A stretch of 64,000 bases of DNA from Gammaproteobacteria bacterium (GTDB taxonomy: Bacteria; Pseudomonadota; Gammaproteobacteria; Steroidobacterales; Rariloculaceae): assembly GCA_022819855.1 (NCBI GenBank), contig JAJEGN010000012.1, positions 322,746-386,745 of the forward strand, in the 5' to 3' direction. The position numbers and the translations under genes were made by a program. Positions 24,668 to 35,285 of this stretch are shown here, piece by piece. Each line of letters opens with the position of its first letter. Positions within the stretch are counted from its first letter, which is position 1. The notes under the pieces were generated by a model. That model was not told where the DNA came from. It saw only the letters and a list, made by a program, of their open reading frames with translations, and searched no databases.

Positions 24668-24799
24668 CGACACGTCCCCGTACCGTGAAAGGCGGACGAT
24701 GGTACTGAGCAGCCAGCGCAGGCGCAATAACGGAGCGTTACACGCCACCGAGTTCAGAGTAAACTGGCGGGTTTGACGCTCGGTTGAAACGTCCCGCGA

Positions 24800-25333
24800 A
24801 TGGAACAGCTACTCGTTATCTCCGCCGTTGGCGGTGAACCGACCAAGGTCGTCAACGATGTCGCCCGCCTGATCTTCGACTGCGGTGGCAACATCAAGGA
24901 AAGCCGAATGGCGGCGCTGGGTTCGGAGTACGCGATCCTGCTGCTCGTGGGCGGCAACTGGCACACGATCGGCCGCCTGGAGCGCGATCTCGACAAGTTC
25001 GGCACCGGCAACGGCGTCACCCTGCACGTCAGGCGCACCGAGCCGCGCAGCATGGGCAAGGAACTGCTGCCGTTCGCGATCGATGTCGTCGGGCTCGACC
25101 AACCGGGCATCGTGCACAGCCTGAGCGAGTTCTTCACGAGCAGAAAAGTGGAAATCGGCGAAATTTCCACGCGCAGCTACGCCGCGGCGCACACGGGCGC
25201 ACCGATGTTCTCCGTGCAGATGTTCATCAACATCCCGGGCGGCGTTCATATCGCCGGGCTTCGGGAGGAATTCATGGTGTTCTGCGATCAGCTCAACGTC
25301 GACGCGATCATGGAGCCCGTAAAACACTCCTGA
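24800..25333 (+). CDS. gcvR: Glycine cleavage system transcriptional repressor-like ACT protein
   Basis: A 177-residue protein with two ACT domains: residues 3-80 (LLVISAVGGEPTKVVNDVAR, then CGGNIKESRMAALG) and 92-170 (FAIDVVGLDQPGIVHSLSEF, then VEIGEISTRSYAA). This is the GcvR layout. GcvR binds glycine and opposes GcvA at the gcv operon. The order gcvR-bcp-bepA opposite dapA is the gammaproteobacterial arrangement, which supports the name. No gcvA or gcvTHP lies in this window. Confidence 0.92.
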   Translation: MEQLLVISAVGGEPTKVVNDVARLIFDCGGNIKESRMAALGSEYAILLLVGGNWHTIGRLERDLDKFGTGNGVTLHVRRTEPRSMGKELLPFAIDVVGLDQPGIVHSLSEFFTSRKVEIGEISTRSYAAAHTGAPMFSVQMFINIPGGVHIAGLREEFMVFCDQLNVDAIMEPVKHS

Positions 25334-25350
25334 GGACCGGGGAGGCGTGC

Positions 25351-25824
25351 ATGGCCATTGCTGCCGTCGGCCAGAAGGTGCCGCCATTCGAGGCCGAAGC
25401 CACGGGCGGCAAGACGATCTCGAGCGAACAACTGCGCGGGAACCCGTTCGTCCTGTACTTCTATCCGCGCGACAACACGCCGGGATGCACGATCCAGAGC
25501 AAGGACTTCCGGGACCGCCATGCCGAGTTCGCGAGCCGCGGCGTCACGGTGCTCGGCGTGTCGCGCAACACCCTGGCGTCGCATGAGAAGTTCAGGTCGA
25601 AGTACGAATTCCCCTTCGACCTGCTCTCCGACGGCGACGAGACCTTGTGCGGGCTGTTCGACGTGATCAGACCGAAGAACATGTACGGGAGGCTGGTGCG
25701 CGGCATCGAGCGCAGCACGTTCCTGTTCGACTCCAATGGGGTATTGTTGAGGGAATGGCGCAAGGTCAGGATCAGGGGGCATGTCACCGAGGTACTGGAC
25801 GCGGTGAAGGCGATCGAAGGCTAG
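25351..25824 (+). CDS. bcp: Peroxiredoxin, Bcp type
   Basis: A 157-residue thioredoxin-dependent thiol peroxidase that detoxifies hydroperoxides. The peroxidatic cysteine is Cys46 in PRDNTPGCTIQS. Most Bcp proteins have a resolving cysteine five residues later; here the position is occupied within TIQSKDFRD, so this is the 1-Cys type of Bcp unless Cys98 region (ETLCGLF) takes its place. FYPRDNTPGC, GVSRNTLASHEKFRSKY and FLFDSNGVLLREWRKV are standard. It begins 17 bases after gcvR. Confidence 0.95.
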   Translation: MAIAAVGQKVPPFEAEATGGKTISSEQLRGNPFVLYFYPRDNTPGCTIQSKDFRDRHAEFASRGVTVLGVSRNTLASHEKFRSKYEFPFDLLSDGDETLCGLFDVIRPKNMYGRLVRGIERSTFLFDSNGVLLREWRKVRIRGHVTEVLDAVKAIEG

Positions 25825-25927
25825 ATTTGTCGGCGCACAGCCGGTACGGTCGGGAAACGGCGCCGATTGGACGGGTCCTTGCAGTGCGCCCGGGAACGCG
25901 GCAGGCTTGCACGAGTCCAAAGATGCA

Positions 25928-27415
25928 ATGAAGAGCTTTCCGAAAATCATACTCGGGCTGTGCGCGCTCCTGAGCTGGCACGCCGCGAGCTTCGCGCAGA
26001 CCACCCGCGAACTGCCCGATTTCGGGAGCCCCGCCGACACGATCCTGAACCGCAGCCGGGAGGCGCAGCTCGGCCGCAGCGTCATGCTGCAACTGAGAAA
26101 CGCCGGCGTCATCGTCGAAGATCCCCAGCTCACCGAATACATCAGAATCCTCGGGTCGCGGCTCGCAAGTCAGGCCAACAACGGCGACTTCAGCTTCAAC
26201 TTCTTCATCATCGACGACAATCAGATCAACGCGTTCGCGATGCCGGGCGGCCATATCGGCGTGCACACGGGACTGATCCTGGCCAGCGAAAACGAGAGCG
26301 AACTCGCAGGCGTCCTCGCTCACGAGGTGTCTCACGTCACCCAGCGCCACATCGCCCGCGCGCTCTACGACAACCAGCGCATGAGCATCGTGTCGATGGC
26401 GACCATGCTTGCCGCGATCCTGATCGGCGCAGCCGCCGACTCGCCCGACGCGGCCCAGGGGCTGCTGATGGGCTCCCAAGCCGCACAGTTGCAGCGGCAG
26501 ATCAACTTCACGAGGTCGAACGAACACGAAGCGGACCGCATCGGCATGGGCGTGCTGGCTGCTGCCGGATTCGACCCGAACGGCATGGCGACCTTCTTCG
26601 AGAAGCTGCAGATCCGTTATGGCCTGGCGCGCGCGAACGTGCCCCAGATGCTGCAGACCCACCCCGTGACCGGCGCCCGCATTGCCGAGGCACGGGCACG
26701 GGTGCGGCAACTGCCGAAACGGGAATACGAGGACAGCCTCGGCTACGCGCTCGCCAAGGCGCGGATCATCGTGCTCGACTCCACCACTCCGGAAGCCGCG
26801 CTCGCCGAGTTCGACCGGATGGAGGACTCGGCGGCGACACGCTATGGGCGTGCGCTCGCAATGTCGCGCATGACGCTGAACGACAATGCCGAACGCGAGT
26901 TTCGCTCGCTCGTCGAGGATTACCCCACGGTCATCGCCTATCGCATCGGCCACGCCGAAGCCCTCATGGAAAGCGGCTATCCGATCCTTGCGATGGAAGT
27001 TTACGGCGAGGCTTCGGAACTGTTCCCGCGGAACATACCGCTCACGATCAGCCACGCCGAAGCGCTGATCGAGATCGGCAATCCCGCTGAAGCCCATCAT
27101 CTGCTGCTCGATCTGCTGAACAATGTGCCGCCGACGCCGGCGCAGATCCAGCTCATCGCAAGAGCCGCAAACGCCGAAGGCGACATCGGCAACGCGCAGT
27201 ACTATATGGGCGAATACTGGATCTCCGTGGGGAACCTTCCGCTCGCCATCGAACGGGTCCGCATGGCGCTCGAAGCCCCCGGCGTCAACAGGATCGACAA
27301 GGCGCGATTCGAAGCCAAGCTCGAGCTCTGGCGCTCATACCTGCCCGAGCAGGACAACCGCCGCCGGCCGCGGCGCGGCGGCGACGACACCGCCGACGGG
27401 CCATCGCGCGGATAG
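25928..27415 (+). CDS. bepA: M48 family metalloprotease with TPR repeats (BepA-like)
   Basis: A 495-residue periplasmic zinc protease that assists outer-membrane protein assembly. The signal peptide is ILGLCALLSWHAASFA. The zinc motif HEVSH is at residues 132-136, with the third ligand in NEHEADRIG. The C-terminal half from about residue 290 is helical TPR (FDRMEDSAATRYGRALAMSR; AYRIGHAEALMESGYPILAM). Size and layout match E. coli BepA (487 residues). The ATG at 25928 is preferred to an upstream TTG since it brings the signal peptide to the start. Confidence 0.93.
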   Translation: MKSFPKIILGLCALLSWHAASFAQTTRELPDFGSPADTILNRSREAQLGRSVMLQLRNAGVIVEDPQLTEYIRILGSRLASQANNGDFSFNFFIIDDNQINAFAMPGGHIGVHTGLILASENESELAGVLAHEVSHVTQRHIARALYDNQRMSIVSMATMLAAILIGAAADSPDAAQGLLMGSQAAQLQRQINFTRSNEHEADRIGMGVLAAAGFDPNGMATFFEKLQIRYGLARANVPQMLQTHPVTGARIAEARARVRQLPKREYEDSLGYALAKARIIVLDSTTPEAALAEFDRMEDSAATRYGRALAMSRMTLNDNAEREFRSLVEDYPTVIAYRIGHAEALMESGYPILAMEVYGEASELFPRNIPLTISHAEALIEIGNPAEAHHLLLDLLNNVPPTPAQIQLIARAANAEGDIGNAQYYMGEYWISVGNLPLAIERVRMALEAPGVNRIDKARFEAKLELWRSYLPEQDNRRRPRRGGDDTADGPSRG

Positions 27416-27432
27416 AAGCGAACCGCTCGGCC

Positions 27433-28455
27433 TCAGGCGGCCACGAATTCCATCGACGCTTCGTAGCGGCCCGTGCGGGCAAGTCCGTTGAGCCGGGCGC
27501 GCAAGGCGAACGCGGACTGACCGGCCGAATAGTTCTCGGACCTTCCCGACCACGCACCGAGGGCCGCGGCCTGCAGAGCCCGTCCGTACGAGAACGACAG
27601 CTCCCACGGATGCGGCCCCAGCCGGTTCATGGCATTCAGATGCGCGGTCGCATCGACATCGCTTTGCCCGCCGGACAGGAACGCGATGCCCGGCACCTGT
27701 GCCGGGACGTTGGCGGTCAGACACTCGACCGTCGCCTGGGCGACCTCCTCGACGGAAGCCTGCCGATCGCAGTTCATGCCCGAAATCACCATGTTGGGCT
27801 TGAGGACGATGCCGTCGAGCGCAACCCTGTGGTCGACGAGTTCGGCAAACGTCCGCTCGAGCGTTCGGGCGGTAACGACGGCGCAGCGCTCGATGTCGTG
27901 GGCGCCGTCCATGAGCACCTCGGGCTCGACGATGGGTACGATTCCCGCCTCCTGGCACAACGCCGCATAGCGCGCGAGCGCGTGGGCGTTCGCGCCGATG
28001 CAGAAGTCGCTCGGAATGTCCGCGTCGATGTCGATGACCGCGCGCCACTTGGCGAAGCGGGCGCCGAGTTCGCGGTACTCCGCGAGCCTTTCACGCAGCC
28101 CGTCGAGCCCCTCCGTGACCTTCTCGCGAGGAAATCCGGCCAGCGCCTTCGCGCCCTTGTCCACCTTGATTCCCGGGATGATGTCGCGTTCGGTCAGAAA
28201 AACCGGGAACGGCGTGCCGTCGGAAGTACTCTGCCGCAGCGTCTCGTCGAACAGGATCACGCCGCTGATGTAGTCCGCCGCGCCCGGCGTCGTGAACAAC
28301 ATCTCGCGATAGCTGCGGCGGTTTTCCTCCGTCGATTCCGTCGCGATCGTATCGAACCTTTTCTTGATCGTCGGCGTGCTTTCGTCCGCCGCCAGGATGC
28401 CCCTGCCGGGCGCAACCATCGCCCGAGCCACGGCATTCAGTTCGGTGCCACTCAT
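27433..28455 (-). CDS. Class I fructose-bisphosphate aldolase
   Basis: A glycolytic/gluconeogenic enzyme of the animal/plant-like Schiff-base class, 340 aa. Key blocks are GRGILAADESTPTIKKRF, the GVILFDETLRQ strand, EPEVLMDGAHD and the catalytic-lysine block GIVLKPNMVISG, followed by PGIAFLSGGQS. This is distinct from the E. coli FbaB (DhnA) family, so no fbaB symbol is given. The start at 28455 follows a GGAGG; an upstream in-frame ATG is less likely. It converges with bepA. No other glycolytic gene is adjacent. Confidence 0.95.
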   Translation of the reverse strand: MSGTELNAVARAMVAPGRGILAADESTPTIKKRFDTIATESTEENRRSYREMLFTTPGAADYISGVILFDETLRQSTSDGTPFPVFLTERDIIPGIKVDKGAKALAGFPREKVTEGLDGLRERLAEYRELGARFAKWRAVIDIDADIPSDFCIGANAHALARYAALCQEAGIVPIVEPEVLMDGAHDIERCAVVTARTLERTFAELVDHRVALDGIVLKPNMVISGMNCDRQASVEEVAQATVECLTANVPAQVPGIAFLSGGQSDVDATAHLNAMNRLGPHPWELSFSYGRALQAAALGAWSGRSENYSAGQSAFALRARLNGLARTGRYEASMEFVAA

Positions 28456-28652
28456 CAAGACCTCCGCTGGCGCTGTCGCTGGATAACGATGCACGGGGAA
28501 TCCCGTGCGCTCGGGCGACAAGCATAGCCAGTTTTAACCGTCCGGGCGATAGCTGCGCACGCGGACCGCGCCGCGAGCGGTGCTGCCGCGCCAGGGACTG
28601 GCAATCCATGGCTAAAGAACCGCTGTTTGCTTTGCAGCGCTCCACTAAAGGG

Positions 28653-28671
28653 TACTAAAATAGTCCTCTAT
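28653..28671 (+). promoter_or_regulatory. Candidate IscR-type operator overlapping the suf promoter
   Basis: TACTAAAATAGTC matches 12 of 13 positions of the GACT-A/T-rich-AGTC core of IscR type 1 sites, and CTCTAT after it fits the right arm. A -10 hexamer TAAAAT (28656-28661) lies inside it, with TTGCAG 18 bases upstream (28632-28637). The first gene downstream encodes an IscR-like regulator, so autorepression by its Fe-S form is the likely logic. Confidence 0.6.
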
Positions 28672-28692
28672 CCTGACTCAGGCTATTCGACC

Positions 28693-29151
28693 ATGCTGAA
28701 GATGAGCAAACTGACCGATTACGGCACATTGGTGCTCGCCCAGATGGCGTCGGAGGCGGAGGATCTGCGCTCCGCCGGGCAGCTCGCCGACGCCACACAT
28801 ATCGCCCGACCCACTGTGAGCAAGCTGTTGAAATCGCTGACGCGCGCGGGGCTCGTGGTATCGGAGCGCGGCGCGCGCGGCGGCTATGCCCTGGCGCGCG
28901 CGCCCGACAAGATCAGTGCCGCGGAAATCATCGATGCGCTCGAAGGACCGGTCGCGATCACCGAGTGCAGCTCCGTCGACGGCGCCTGCGAACTCGAGCA
29001 GTACTGCCGCGTCGGCCGCGCATGGCAAAGAATCAACCGCAGCATTCGCAGGTCGCTGCAGCAGGTCAGCCTCGCCGACCTGCAGCTCGATGCCGAGCCG
29101 CTCCCGGGGCTCGACTTCAAGCGCGACCTGACGGTCACCACGGTCCAATAG
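28693..29151 (+). CDS. Rrf2 family Fe-S-sensing regulator of the suf operon (IscR-like)
   Basis: A 152-residue winged-helix regulator that heads the suf operon. [20 protein letters not shown] is the N-terminal Rrf2 helix, and [20 protein letters not shown] with [11 protein letters not shown] is the recognition helix and wing. Three cysteines, in [15 protein letters not shown], match the [2Fe-2S]-ligating cysteines of IscR, though the first gap is one residue longer. Probable role: sense Fe-S supply and repress its own operon. The ATG at 28693 gives the N-terminus typical of SUF-linked regulators; an ATG three codons on is possible. It is 20 bases from sufB. Confidence 0.92.
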   Translation: MLKMSKLTDYGTLVLAQMASEAEDLRSAGQLADATHIARPTVSKLLKSLTRAGLVVSERGARGGYALARAPDKISAAEIIDALEGPVAITECSSVDGACELEQYCRVGRAWQRINRSIRRSLQQVSLADLQLDAEPLPGLDFKRDLTVTTVQ

Positions 29152-29171
29152 CACGGAAAGCGGGAACGGCA

Positions 29172-30620
<1,449 letters not shown>

Positions 30621-30646
30621 CGCCTGACAACACAGGGAAGTACGCC

Positions 30647-31402
30647 ATGTTGACGATCGAAAACCTCCACGTCTCCGTCGAGGAGCGTGAAATCCTCAAG
30701 GGCCTCGACCTCAGCGTCAATGCCGGAGAAGTCCACGCGATCATGGGTCCGAACGGCTCCGGCAAGAGCACGCTGGCCCAGGTGCTCGCCGGCAAGGACA
30801 ACTACAACGTCACGCAGGGCCGCGTCCTGTACCGAGGCGAGGACCTGCTCGAGATGGAACCCGAGGAGCGCGCCCGCCGTGGCGTATTCCTCGCGTTTCA
30901 GTATCCGACCGAAATCCCCGGCGTCAACAACGCCTATCTGCTCAAGGCCGCGCTCAACGCCAGACGCGAGGCGGATGGCGAACAGCCGGTCGACGCATTC
31001 GAGTTCATGCGGCTCATCAGGAGCCGGATGGAACTCATGAACATCTCGAAGGAATTCCTCAATCGCAGCGTGAACGAGGGGTTCTCCGGCGGCGAGAAGA
31101 AACGCAACGAGATCCTGCAGATGCTCGTGCTCGAACCGAGCCTCGCGATACTCGACGAGACGGATTCGGGCCTCGACGTGGATGCGCTCAAGATCGTCGC
31201 CGCGGGCGTCAACAGCCTGCGCAGCGCCGATCGCGCGATGGTGCTCGTGACGCACTACGAGCGTCTGCTCGAACTCATCGTGCCCGACCATGTCCATGTG
31301 CTCTCCGACGGCAGGATCGTCAAGTCGGGCGACCACGAACTCGCGCGCGAACTCGACGCACGCGGCTACGACTGGGTCCAGCAAGAGGCGGCGAGCGCGT
31401 GA
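30647..31402 (+). CDS. sufC: Fe-S cluster assembly ATPase SufC
   Basis: ABC-type soluble ATPase of the SUF complex, 251 aa. Walker A is GPNGSGKST (about residues 34-42), the Q loop AFQYPTEIPGV, the signature FSGGEKKRNE, and Walker B LAILDETDSGLD. The H loop is LVTHYERLL. ATP binding drives the conformational change that exposes the SufB/SufD site. The ATG at 30647 gives the family N-terminus MLTIENLHVSV. It is 26 bases after sufB and overlaps sufD at GTGA. Confidence 0.97.
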   Translation: MLTIENLHVSVEEREILKGLDLSVNAGEVHAIMGPNGSGKSTLAQVLAGKDNYNVTQGRVLYRGEDLLEMEPEERARRGVFLAFQYPTEIPGVNNAYLLKAALNARREADGEQPVDAFEFMRLIRSRMELMNISKEFLNRSVNEGFSGGEKKRNEILQMLVLEPSLAILDETDSGLDVDALKIVAAGVNSLRSADRAMVLVTHYERLLELIVPDHVHVLSDGRIVKSGDHELARELDARGYDWVQQEAASA

Positions 31403-32709
31403 ACACCGAAGCCCTGAGCCGGCAATTCGCGGCCGAACTCGACCGTCTGCCGCGTTCGGCCGAGGCGGCGGCGCGCCGCGCCGCCGCGTTCGAAGCGTTC
31501 TCCGCAGCAGGATTTCCGACCCGCAGGGACGAGCAGTGGCGCTATACGGATCTGAAGCCCATCTCGACCGCCGAACTCGATTTTGCGCCGCCCCCGCCTT
31601 CCACGGAACTCGTCTCGCGCGTGGCCGAATCGCTCGATCAGGCGGGGTTCGATGAAGCGACATCGCGGCTCGTCTTCATCGACGGCTGCTACTGCGACAC
31701 GCTATCTCGTACCACGGCCGCCGCCGGAATCAGCCTCGCGAGTCTCGCATCGTGCAGCGAAGCCGATCTGCCTGTACATGCTCACGCGCCCTTCGACGGT
31801 CACCCGCTCGCCACGCTCAACGCGGCGTTCGCACGCGACGGCGCGCTGATCGCAGCCGAGGATGGCGCGCGTACGACCGCACCTATCGAGCTGGTTTTCG
31901 TCGCGGGCGGGCGCTCGGGGCTCGCGGCCCATCCGCGCATCGTCATCGATCTCGGGCAGGGCGCGGAGGTCACCCTGATTCAGCACCTCCTCGACCTCGA
32001 GCCCGGCAGGGGCTGGTTCAACGCCGTCACGGAAATCGTCCAGGCGCCGGGTTCGCACCTCACGCTCTACCGCCTGCAGGATCACGGAACCCGGCAGTTC
32101 CATACGGCGCTGATGCGCGCCGAGCTTGCCGAGGACGCGAAACTCAACTGCGGATACTTCGACCTTGGCGGACGTCTCGTGCGCAACGACTTCGACGTCA
32201 GGCTTGCAGGCCCCGGCGCCGAGGCGGATCTCAACGGCCTCTTTCTCGCCTCGTCCGGACAGCACACCGACAACCACATCCGCATGGACCACATTGCGCC
32301 GAGAACGAGAAGCGCCGAATCGTTCCGCGGCATCATCGGCGATCGCGGCCACGGCGTTTTCAACGGGAAGGTCGTCGTGCACCGCGACGCGCAGCACATC
32401 GATGCGCGCCAGAGCAGCGACAACCTGCTGCTTGCCGACAATGCCGAGATCGACACGAAACCCGAACTCGAGATCTACGCCGATGACGTCAAGTGCAGCC
32501 ACGGCGCGACGATCGGAGAACTCGACGACGACCAGTTGTTCTACCTGCGCGCCCGCGGGCTCGCCGATGAGGAAGCCCGGAACCTGCTGACATTCGCGTT
32601 TGCGAACACGGTCCTCGAGCGAGTCGCACTGCCGGAACTGCGTGAGCTTGTCGCCGCGCGCGTGGCAGCGCGCCTGCCGAACGGCGCAACCGCAGGCGGG
32701 ACGCGATGA
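31399..32709 (+). CDS. sufD: Fe-S cluster assembly protein SufD
   Basis: SufB paralogue and partner in the SufBC2D complex, 436 aa. Conserved blocks are TRRDEQWRYTDLKPI near the N-terminus, NRACGYFDLGG-like beta-helix strands, and RIDARQSSDNLLLADNAEID followed by KCSHGATIGELDDDQLFYLR at the C-terminus. The His of CSHGATIG matches the conserved SufD histidine implicated in cluster assembly. It starts with GTG overlapping the sufC stop (GTGA), so translation is coupled. Confidence 0.96.
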   Translation: MNTEALSRQFAAELDRLPRSAEAAARRAAAFEAFSAAGFPTRRDEQWRYTDLKPISTAELDFAPPPPSTELVSRVAESLDQAGFDEATSRLVFIDGCYCDTLSRTTAAAGISLASLASCSEADLPVHAHAPFDGHPLATLNAAFARDGALIAAEDGARTTAPIELVFVAGGRSGLAAHPRIVIDLGQGAEVTLIQHLLDLEPGRGWFNAVTEIVQAPGSHLTLYRLQDHGTRQFHTALMRAELAEDAKLNCGYFDLGGRLVRNDFDVRLAGPGAEADLNGLFLASSGQHTDNHIRMDHIAPRTRSAESFRGIIGDRGHGVFNGKVVVHRDAQHIDARQSSDNLLLADNAEIDTKPELEIYADDVKCSHGATIGELDDDQLFYLRARGLADEEARNLLTFAFANTVLERVALPELRELVAARVAARLPNGATAGGTR

Positions 32710-32809
32710 CCGGCACAGTGAGGAACAGACCAGGCGTAGCGCCGATCGACGGCACTCCCGCACGTGCGGCAGTTCGCGTTCCAAACGCCGAAGTCATGGG
32801 CGGGAAGTC

Positions 32810-34066
32810 ATGAGCGCCGCAGTCACCGACAGCGCAAGCCTTGCGCCGACGACCGACATCGCATCGCTGCGCGGCGACTTTCCGGCCCTGCAGCAGCGTG
32901 TTCACGGCCACCCGCTCACCTATCTCGACAGTGCCGCCTCGTCGCAATGTCCCCAGGCCGTGATCGATGCGATTGGCACGCAGCAGGGTCTCAATCACGC
33001 AAACGTTCACCGGGGCGTGCATCAACTCAGCGAACGGGCGACGCTGGCGTATGAATCGGCCCGCGAACGCGTGCGCGACTACATCAACGCCGCCAGCGAG
33101 CGCGAGATCATCTTCACTCGCGGTACGACGGAATCCATCAACCTCGTTGCCCGGAGCTTCGGCGGGAGCCGGTTGTCGGCGGGCGATGAAGTGCTCATCA
33201 CCTGGATGGAGCACCATTCCAACATCGTGCCCTGGCAGATGATCTGCGAGCGCACAGGCGCGAAGCTCGTTCCGGTCCCGATCACCGACGCCGGCGAACT
33301 GGACCGCGCGGCTTTCGACCGCCTGCTGACGGACCGCACGAAGATCGTCGCCTTCGTGCACGTCTCGAACGCGCTCGGCACGGTCAACCCGGCGCGCGAA
33401 CTCATCGGGAAAGCACATGCCGCGGGCGCCGTGGTCGTCGTCGACGGCGCCCAGGCGATGCCGCACAAGCGCGTCGACGTGCGCGATCTCGACTGCGACT
33501 TCTACGCGTTCTCCGGCCACAAGATGTTCGGGCCGACCGGCATCGGCGTGCTCTACGGCAAGGAAAACCTGCTCGAGGAGATGCCGCCCTGGCAGGGCGG
33601 CGGCGAGATGATCCTCACGGTCAGCTTCGACGGGACGACCTGGAACCACCTGCCCGGCAAGTTCGAGGCCGGCACGCCGAACATCACGGCCGCGGTCGGG
33701 CTCGGCGCCGCAGTCGACTATCTGGCGCGAATCGACTTTGCGGCACTTGAAGCGCACGAAGCCGCGCTGCTCGAGCATGCGACCGAGCGGCTCGGCGAGA
33801 TCGACGGCGCGCGAATCGTCGGCACGGCTGCCGACAAGGCGAGCGTGCTGTCGTTCGTGATCGACGGGATACACGCGCACGATGTCGGCACGATCGTCGA
33901 CGCTGCGGGCGTTGCCGTCAGAACCGGCCACCATTGCGCCATGCCGGTCATGGACCGCTTCGGCGTGGCGGCAACCGCCCGGGCGTCGTTTGCGCTCTAC
34001 AACAACCACGACGACATCGACCGACTGATCCTGGGACTCGGGCAGGCCGTGGAGCTTTTCGCATGA
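32810..34066 (+). CDS. sufS: Cysteine desulfurase SufS
   Basis: PLP enzyme of 418 aa that removes sulfur from cysteine and holds it as a persulfide for the SUF scaffold. TYLDSAASSQCPQAVIDAI and the HRGVHQLSERATLAYE region are conserved N-terminal parts. The PLP lysine is in FSGHKMFGPTG and the persulfide cysteine in RTGHHCAMP. The short loop around that cysteine marks group II desulfurases. A scaffold/transfer gene, sufU, follows with ATGA overlap. The ATG at 32810 is 100 bases after sufD, with GGGAAG before it. Confidence 0.96.
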   Translation: MSAAVTDSASLAPTTDIASLRGDFPALQQRVHGHPLTYLDSAASSQCPQAVIDAIGTQQGLNHANVHRGVHQLSERATLAYESARERVRDYINAASEREIIFTRGTTESINLVARSFGGSRLSAGDEVLITWMEHHSNIVPWQMICERTGAKLVPVPITDAGELDRAAFDRLLTDRTKIVAFVHVSNALGTVNPARELIGKAHAAGAVVVVDGAQAMPHKRVDVRDLDCDFYAFSGHKMFGPTGIGVLYGKENLLEEMPPWQGGGEMILTVSFDGTTWNHLPGKFEAGTPNITAAVGLGAAVDYLARIDFAALEAHEAALLEHATERLGEIDGARIVGTAADKASVLSFVIDGIHAHDVGTIVDAAGVAVRTGHHCAMPVMDRFGVAATARASFALYNNHDDIDRLILGLGQAVELFA

Positions 34067-34509
34067 ACGAGCTGCAGGAGCTTTACCGGGAAGTCATCCT
34101 CGACCATAACCGGCAGCCGCGTAACTTCGGGGAAATCGGGGATGCCGATCGGGTCATCGACGGCGTCAATCCCCTGTGCGGCGACCGGATGACGCTCTAC
34201 GTCAAGCTCAACGGAGCGACCGTGCAGGATGTGAGTTTCAGGGGCACCGGCTGCGCGATCTCCGTGGCGTCCTCGTCGCTGATGACCGAGCGCATCAAGG
34301 GCGCCTCGGTCGACGAGACGATGAGTCTCTTCGAGATGGTGCACGACATGCTCACGAGCGATGCCAACGAACCTCCGGACGAGCTCGAGAAGCTCGTGGC
34401 GCTCGCGGGCGTGCGCGAATACCCGAGCCGCGTCAAGTGCGCGAGTCTGGCATGGCATGCGCTCAGGGCAGCCCTGACGGGCACCGAACACGAGGTTTCG
34501 ACGGAGTAG
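34063..34509 (+). CDS. sufU: Zinc-dependent sulfurtransferase SufU
   Basis: A 148-residue IscU-like protein that accepts sulfur from SufS. The three cysteines are in NPLCGDRM, RGTGCAISVASSS and SRVKCASLAWHA; with the Asp after the first cysteine they form the zinc site of SufU. The insert between the second and third cysteine distinguishes SufU from IscU. ATG overlaps the sufS stop. Its last codons (VSTE-stop) lie in a short direct repeat that recurs 71 bases later, just before sufT. Confidence 0.95.
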   Translation: MNELQELYREVILDHNRQPRNFGEIGDADRVIDGVNPLCGDRMTLYVKLNGATVQDVSFRGTGCAISVASSSLMTERIKGASVDETMSLFEMVHDMLTSDANEPPDELEKLVALAGVREYPSRVKCASLAWHALRAALTGTEHEVSTE

Positions 34510-34601
34510 AGATGCATTACCTTCGGCATGTCGCATCTCGCACGGGCGAAACTGGCGGCCAGTGCGTTTCAACGGAGTAGCGATGTATTACCCGCAGCAT
34601 G
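34495..34601 (+). repeat. Short imperfect tandem duplication spanning the sufU stop and sufT start
   Basis: 34495-34530 and 34566-34601 match at 30 of 36 positions at a period of 71 bases. Each copy has GTTTC, then ACGGAGTAG, then GATG-ATTAC. In copy 1 this is the end of sufU plus an ATG at 34512; in copy 2 it is the ribosome site and start of sufT. The ATG in copy 1 opens a 22-codon ORF (MHYLRHVASRTGETGG, ending VSTE) that stops in copy 2, three bases before sufT. Confidence 0.75.
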
Positions 34602-35134
34602 AGCCCGTGACATTCTCCAGAGACTGCGACGCGGTGCTGATACCCGTCGGCGACGCCGTCGTGCTGCACGAAGGGCTGAACGGTTTCATCACGCAGTCGC
34701 TCGGCGGCAGCTTCACCGTTTACATCGAAGGCAATCTCTTCCGCGTCGCCGGCATCGACGCCGATGCGATCGGCAAGGAACCGATCAAGCCGCCCGAGGT
34801 TCCCGACAACGCGACCGAAGACGAGATCGAATCGGTCGTCTGGCAACAGATGCGAACCTGTTACGACCCCGAAATCCCGATCAACATCGTCGATCTCGGC
34901 CTGATCTACGAGTGCGAGATCGGCCGCGACGACCTGGGCGAGCGCGTCGTCGACGTCAAGATGACGTTGACCGCTCCTGGCTGCGGCATGGGCGACATCC
35001 TCATGGCCGACGTGCGCGACAAGATCGAAATCGTTCCCACGGTCGCGCGCGCCAACGTCGAACTCGTCTTCGACCCGCCGTGGAACCAGTCGATGATGTC
35101 GGAGGCCGCCCGGCTCGAGACAGGACTTTTCTGA
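34583..35134 (+). CDS. sufT: Fe-S maturation protein SufT (DUF59/MIP18 family)
   Basis: A 183-residue protein that helps mature Fe-S enzymes. The N-terminal part (VTFSRDCDAVLIPVGD; SLGGSFTVYIEGNLFRVAG) is the SufT-specific extension. The C-terminal DUF59 domain has CYDPEIPINIVDLGLIYE and LTAPGCGMGD, with the usual conserved cysteines. GGAGTAG stands before the ATG at 34583. It is the last gene of the suf operon; the next gene starts 151 bases on. Confidence 0.94.
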   Translation: MYYPQHEPVTFSRDCDAVLIPVGDAVVLHEGLNGFITQSLGGSFTVYIEGNLFRVAGIDADAIGKEPIKPPEVPDNATEDEIESVVWQQMRTCYDPEIPINIVDLGLIYECEIGRDDLGERVVDVKMTLTAPGCGMGDILMADVRDKIEIVPTVARANVELVFDPPWNQSMMSEAARLETGLF

Positions 35135-35285
35135 CCGGCGCGGCTGAAATAAGGCCACAGCGACAGCACATGAAAACCGCTGCGATGGTCACATGGGGAA
35201 CGGTCGCCCGACACTTCCCATGGCGCTTTCCCGCCGTACAGCGCAGCGCGAACGCACCAGGAGCTGACAGGAGACGGGCTGGCGC

